Shown one piece after another: positions 58,861 through 64,000 of a stretch of 64,000 nt of DNA (position 1 is its first letter; every line of letters starts with the position of its first letter). Below the pieces are notes generated by a model, which was given only the letters and a program-made list of their open reading frames with translations, did no database searches and had not been told where the DNA came from. The stretch comes from Histomonas meleagridis (Eukaryota; Parabasalia; Tritrichomonadida; Dientamoebidae), in NCBI GenBank assembly GCA_020186115.1, contig WSYJ01000166.1, positions 167,283 to 231,282 of the forward strand. The letters run 5' to 3'. The position numbers and the translations under genes are program-made.

Positions 58861-61800
58861 TCAAAACGGCGGAAACTGCGCGTTGAACGTTGGGAAGTTT
58901 CCTGCTGAGTTCGTTCCGTTGAATGTGTTCTGTGCATTCGATGTCTTCGCTGCTGCTGCGAATGGGTCTGCGCTCGCTACGAACGTGTTGTTGCCCATGT
59001 TGAAGCCGCCTGTCGAGTTCGCAATGCTGTTGCTGTCGGGGAACGGCGCATTCGAAGGCGCAAAGCCCGGCGGCGCCTGAGAGAGCGAAACTGCCATTTG
59101 CGCAACTTCTTTCGTTTCGTCGATTTTTCTCGTCCATGTCGCCCATCTGCGATGTCAACTTACTGATGATTTGGTTCTGTTCGCGAAGTGACTGAATGAG
59201 ATACGGCATCGCAAAGTCGATGCAGTTGTTGCGCCACGCCAACTCTAAAACAACATCCGATGTAATTAAGTCGTAGCAGACAAATGTGCACGCGGCGAAG
59301 CATTCGTATAATTTCTCGTCAACAAAGTAATGCAAAAGCGATTCGGCAATATCTGACTTCTGCGACTGCGCTGCTGTTTCGATGCAGTCACCGTACAATT
59401 TGTCCTTCTTCGATAATGTTATCGCTTCGTTCCATCGCTTCGACTTACGGTATATGTACGATGCGATCCGACGGAACTCCAAACACTCGTGGTGCTCAAG
59501 CGAGCGCGCTAATGTGACTGACTCAAACAAATCAAATGAATCAATAGAGTGGCGAAGTGATTCGTAGTCACCGTCTTCGATGTACATTTGGTTCAGCGCT
59601 TCGTTGACTGCCTGGATGTTGTTGCTCTGGATAGACGCTAAATACGTTTTGATAAGCTGCAAATTGTTACTTCGTCGGAACATTTCGACAACGCGCGTAG
59701 AGTCGATCTTTTGCCCAATTACGCCTAAAAGTTCGTTTAAGTCTAACGGCGAATAATTCAAGTAAAATGTAAGTGAGCGATATAATATGTCCGCGTTCGA
59801 TACCTGCGAAATTAAGTCTTTGAAGTGCCCGTGCTCCCACGATGTCGACGGGTGTTCCATCATAACGAGGACGGCGTTGTCATATTCGCTGTATTTCTCG
59901 TATGCAAATGTAAGCTCCTTCCACATGTGCATCAAATTCAGTTGTTTGATGACTTTGAACAGTGCAATCTTTTGATAATACGTCTTAAGGTGCTCCAATA
60001 CTTTCTCTGGTTGATGTTTCGCATACAAAACGGCAAGTTCAGTGAAGATGCCGCCGTGCGCACGTTCTAATGACATCGCAGCTTCCAATAATTGGATGAT
60101 TTGCGTGAAGTAGCCCAAGTTTTCATATAACTCAATGACGTCTGTGATTAAGTCTGCTTCAACAACAACTTGAAGACCTGCTGACTGCGCCAAACTGAAT
60201 TCGCCCGCCAGCACGCACGCCTTGTTGACGGCCTTCCACGCGGACGATGTGCCAGCTTTGCGCGCTGCTTCAATCGCTGACTTGAATTCGTTGAGTTCTA
60301 ACAATGTCTCCGTGAGTCGCGTGTAGTCTTTGATCGCTGTGTATATGATTTTCGCTGCTTTGTATAATTTGCATTCGAAGCATCGGTCTGCAACTTCTTT
60401 CTCGCGCGCTGAGTTCGGGCCTGATGTAAGTTCTTCAAGTTCTGCTAATTTGTCTGTTTTAGCATATGCAAAACATAATTCTGTTTCTATAATCGGATCT
60501 CGATTTTGGATTTCACGTGCAAGTTCTAAAAATGTAACAAGCGCACCGTATTGGTTCTGTTCTTCACACAATTGGATGACTTTGTTGTACTCTTTGGTGT
60601 CGCGCGCTTTAACAAATGAATCAATCGCATCTACAACTAATCCTTCTGCAAGTTGAGCACGGCCAACTTCGCCCCCAAACGGCGGGTTCGTCACAGTGCT
60701 GCGCCCAATCTGATGCTGCTTGAATCGACTTCTTATAATTTAACATAACTTTGACAGCTTCGACATTTTGATTGAATTTCTTATATGACGCAATCGCTTC
60801 ATCGTAAAGCTGTGATTGGATCAAATGTTCGCAGATTTTGTCCCACGTGTAGTCATTTAAGCGAGTGACATATGTCATGACGCGTGATGTATCTGATTTA
60901 ATCGCTGTGATAATTAATAAGTTCTGTAATGATGTGTTGTTCTGGAATTGCGGTGACTCCATAACAACTTTCTCTAATAATCCTAAAAGTTGCGTAGGAA
61001 TATTCGCATCAATGAATGCTTTGACTGTCTGTGACACTTTGTCTGGATCGTCGCACTCTGGTAACGCGGTGGATATAACTGCATCGACAACAAGTTTCAT
61101 GTGCTCATTCTCTGGTGATAATACACGCGCCCACAGCTCTGGATCTTGGCGTGCAACGCAGTAACGCGCTTGCTCTTTGTAGAGTTGATGTGTATTAGTT
61201 AATTCAATTAATTCATTGTCGCATTTGCCTTTGGAATATGCAATGCACGCTAAGTGCGCATCGCGTTTAGATAATATGTCCCCCAACAAATTTAGGGATC
61301 ATAGTATTGGTTCTCGCGTAATAATTTTTCTCCATTACGATTGGATAACACTGCTAACAAAACAATCCCATTGTTCGTGGCAGTATCAATTGATCCGGCT
61401 TGTGCACGCGCATAAAGAATTGGCTCAAGGATTTTAATGCGATCGCGTTTCATCGTTTGTGTAATTAAATCGTCAATTGGCGCTGTGTGTTGAACTGAGT
61501 TAAGTAATTTGGTGATGTAATCGTTAGGCGCTTCAATGTCAATTAATGCTCCAATAACGCGACCGGCCATATCTGTGTTGAACTTTTGAACATATGTCTC
61601 GAGTTCGCGTAATGCGCCTTTCTTATATAAATATTTGGTCAAATCTTCAATAAAACCAAATCGATTGCATAAAACAATAATTGGAACTTTGTCGCTTAAG
61701 TCTTGTTGAATTAAGAAATCTCGAACACGCTCTGGTTGTAAGTGCTGACTTTCGCTGCACATGTTCTCAACTTCTTGGTAGTGGCCTAATTTAGTCGCAG

Positions 61801-63972
61801 CTTCAATGTAACGGAAGTGAATGTCTGGATCATCGCACGTGTTGACAACTTGCGCTAAGAAATAGTAAATCCCTTCGCTCGAATTCGTTTCATGGAATAA
61901 ATTAATTAATGTGTCAATACCCAATTTCTCCCAATATGTACTAGCAATACGAACAACAACTTGAACATTACCTCGTGGATTATTTAATAATAATTCACGT
62001 AAACAGTCAATGGCCCATTCTGCTGACATCGTAGAGAAGTATTGAACTAAGAAATCTTGTGATATGTTTTGAACATTAACGATGCAGCGTTTGATCGATG
62101 GTAAATCGGTGTAATGTTCTAACGCACGTTGGAAATTACCGGCGCTTTCACAAAGTGCTGCAATGCGTTGGCGATCATAATACGTGAAAATGTTCTTAAC
62201 AAATAATTCTTCGGCAAGTTTCGGCATGTTCTTAAGTGCAATCTCAAATAACATCGTTTGTAAATCGGAATCTTCTTCGCGATCTGTTTGTAATACATCA
62301 ATTAAAAATCGTATCGCTTGACGAATCATTTGGAATTGAACTAATAAATTAACAACTTGTTTCGCGTCAACAAGCGGCTGCCCGTTGTTCGCAACATGTG
62401 TTAAAAGTGGTTCTGCTTTATCTGGCGCTGTACGCGCTACAATGGTAATGATTTGCATCCAGTTCGGCGTGTATGACATCTTTTGGCAATAGGCTTGAAG
62501 TTTATCAAACGCATTCATCTCTGCAAAAGTCGCAACAACTTTCTCTGAGACATTAGCACGTAAATAAATGGCAACTGCAATGCGCGGGTCAGGGCGGCAG
62601 ACATCCCCCAACGCTTCTGACGGCGTGAGTTTGTCCTCTTTGATCCATTTCTCAATAAGATTCGTCTTGTTCAAATTAACAACAATTCGACATAATTCAA
62701 TAGATTCGACTTCGTTAAGTTTCGTTATATTTAACAATTCGTTGAAATACTGCAAAAGAGGTGGCGCACCGCCCATAGTTTGAATGCTTAATAACTTTTT
62801 GAATCGTTTGCATATTACGTAATGAACCACCGGGCGAATTGGCAGCACAATGCGCGGCTTCAACATAATTACCTTGTCGAATCAATTGATCAAGTTGTTG
62901 ATTCATAAAATCGCCAGAAATCTGAAGACCGGCACTCGATGCAATGTGTGACGCTGACTGCGGATTGCCGCGCGTTTTGGCTACAAATTCAATGATCGTG
63001 GAATCATTAATCGTAAGTTTCGTCATACGACCATCGCGTGATAATGCAATAATACCTCCTTCGCGTGTTAATGACGCATGAATAAATGGCGTTTGTGAAA
63101 CTCGTGCTGAAATATACACAAATGGCGTTTCAACTTCAACTAAATACAAATATCCCATCTTCGTGAGCAAATACGCTGTGTCATACTTCTGCGAAAACAA
63201 TAATTGAAGTGGAATATCTCCTTGGGCATCATTTGCAATGGGTAAATCAACGTTCTTCTTACCAAATTGTTGGGCAGCTGGGGATGCACCTAATGGAATA
63301 ATGTTCATAAACATCCCATTTTGATTCTTATTGGAAAAAGATTAAAATTGGAACAGTTTGATAACGGCCAAATTCAAACGCAAATGCATCAATCATTTGT
63401 GATGCATTACGTTCTCGTGAATAAAGTTGTAATTTTCCAACGATTTGATTACCTTCTTGTGCAAGACCTGAAATACAAACCCACTGTTGGTCATGTGACA
63501 TACTATACTTCATAATACTTCCATTAGAAAGTGGTGGTTGAACTTGGAAGATAGGAATTGGATTGTTTTGTGAAGAAAGTGACCAGTGATAAACTTGCCC
63601 TGAAGAAACAAATGCTAAAATATCATCATCTAACCATGTCCAATAACTAACTGTTTGCCCAGGATTCAATTGAAATGATTTAAGACGTTGACGTGCTCCA
63701 AGATCAAAAACTTGTAAAACATTACCTCCTCGCATAGCAATAACATTCCGTGATGGATGCATAACTGCTGAATCGGCCGTGTTCTTATGACGTGTAACAC
63801 TGTTGTTTTGTTGAAGATCTATAATAACAACATTTCCTTCTGTTTCTGTAACTTCACGAACACATAAATATTTGTCCTTCGATAATGATGTATTAGAAAT
63901 ACTGGCAAATTTGGGATCAATCCCAAATTGCTGGAAGTTGAGAACTTCCGTGGTGTTGATGGGAACCGACAT
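58861..63972 (-). CDS. CLTC: Clathrin heavy chain, complete gene with six +1 frameshifts
   Basis: Reading from ATG 63972 (MSVPINTTEVLNFQQFGID) to stop at 58861 the whole clathrin heavy chain is present, about 1,700 residues: beta-propeller, linker (PLLQYFNELLN), then repeated clathrin leg domains (FTYYDRQRIAALCESAGNFQRALEHYTDL, KRDAHLACIAYSKGKCD, AHGGIFTELAVLYAKHQPEK, WNEAITLSKKDKLYGDC, ITSDVVLELAWRNNCIDFAMPYLIQ) and a Pro/Asn/Phe-rich tail. Six single-base insertions split it: runs at 63335-63339, 62796-62800, 61280-61284, 61295-61297, 60672-60676 and 59124-59128. Removing one base from each restores alignment to the family. Clathrin is conserved and no second copy is seen here, so sequence error is the likeliest cause. 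An AACCGT motif lies 14-19 nt before the ATG. Confidence 0.93.
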
Positions 63973-63985
63973 GAAACAAGTGATG

Positions 63986-63991
63986 ACGGTT
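63986..63991 (-). promoter_or_regulatory. AACCGT upstream motif of clathrin heavy chain
   Basis: ACGGTT on the plus strand, 14-19 nt before the ATG at 63972. Confidence 0.4.
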
Positions 63992-64000
63992 TGTGTCAAT

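Noticed and set aside
55736-63339. Programmed +1 frameshifting as the main explanation
   Set aside because: Slip sites are of all base types, occur six times in one gene, and are not coupled to stop codons or a shared signal; sequence error is simpler.
58861-63972. Five separate clathrin-like genes
   Set aside because: The frames overlap end to end in the exact order of one clathrin heavy chain, joined by single-base indels in homopolymers.

Overview
The window is AT-rich nuclear DNA from an anaerobic flagellate of the trichomonad group, most likely Tritrichomonas (T. foetus-like). The evidence is the mixture of genes: DUF3447/ankyrin proteins, a BspA-like leucine-rich-repeat protein, five Rab GTPases, an R2R3 Myb protein, and HydF (an [FeFe]-hydrogenase maturase) with a short leader typical of hydrogenosomal import. 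Genes are dense and mostly single-exon. Ordinary cellular genes start at ATG, and several reading frames had to be shortened to the first ATG. The species is inferred, not proven.

Layout. 0-8.2 kb: importin beta (cut by the left edge), BspA-like LRR, a Pro/Gln-tailed protein, importin alpha, HydF. 8.2-17.3 kb: a 2.3 kb gene-poor stretch, two DUF3447/ankyrin loci, tRNA-Arg(CCT) and a beta-propeller-like gene. 17.3-20.8 kb: two DNA transposons back to back, a Merlin-type element with an 8-bp target duplication and an integrase-fold element with a 17-bp flanking repeat; both transposases are broken. 21-33 kb: two tandem Rabs, a third ankyrin locus, Vps26, a Rab, an INTS9-like protein, Myb, GAR1 and a DYRK-like kinase. 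33.6-43.6 kb: a 2,406-residue BEACH-WD40-zinc finger protein and a TKL kinase. 44-55 kb: small membrane and secreted proteins, two Rabs, a catalytically dead M18 peptidase homologue, cofilin, ribosomal protein L35, and decayed membrane-protein genes. 55-64 kb: a two-module CBM20 protein, a decayed fourth ankyrin locus, an 82-bp tandem repeat, and the whole clathrin heavy chain gene broken by six single-base frameshifts.

Theme. Much of the window serves membrane traffic (Rabs, Vps26, clathrin, BEACH protein) and nuclear transport (importins alpha and beta).

Main novelty. At all four DUF3447/ankyrin loci the long reading frame is followed by a tail of single ankyrin-repeat units, each open for about 31 codons and separated by AT-rich spacers that break the frame. 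From the repeat Asn codon to the next repeat Thr codon, 15 of 21 measured intervals are exactly 92 nt, at loci whose spacers have diverged. Three loci end in a clean terminal unit and the fourth in a short one. This looks like one-repeat-per-exon genes with tiny, length-fixed introns lacking ordinary GT-AG ends, though splicing is inferred and not shown.
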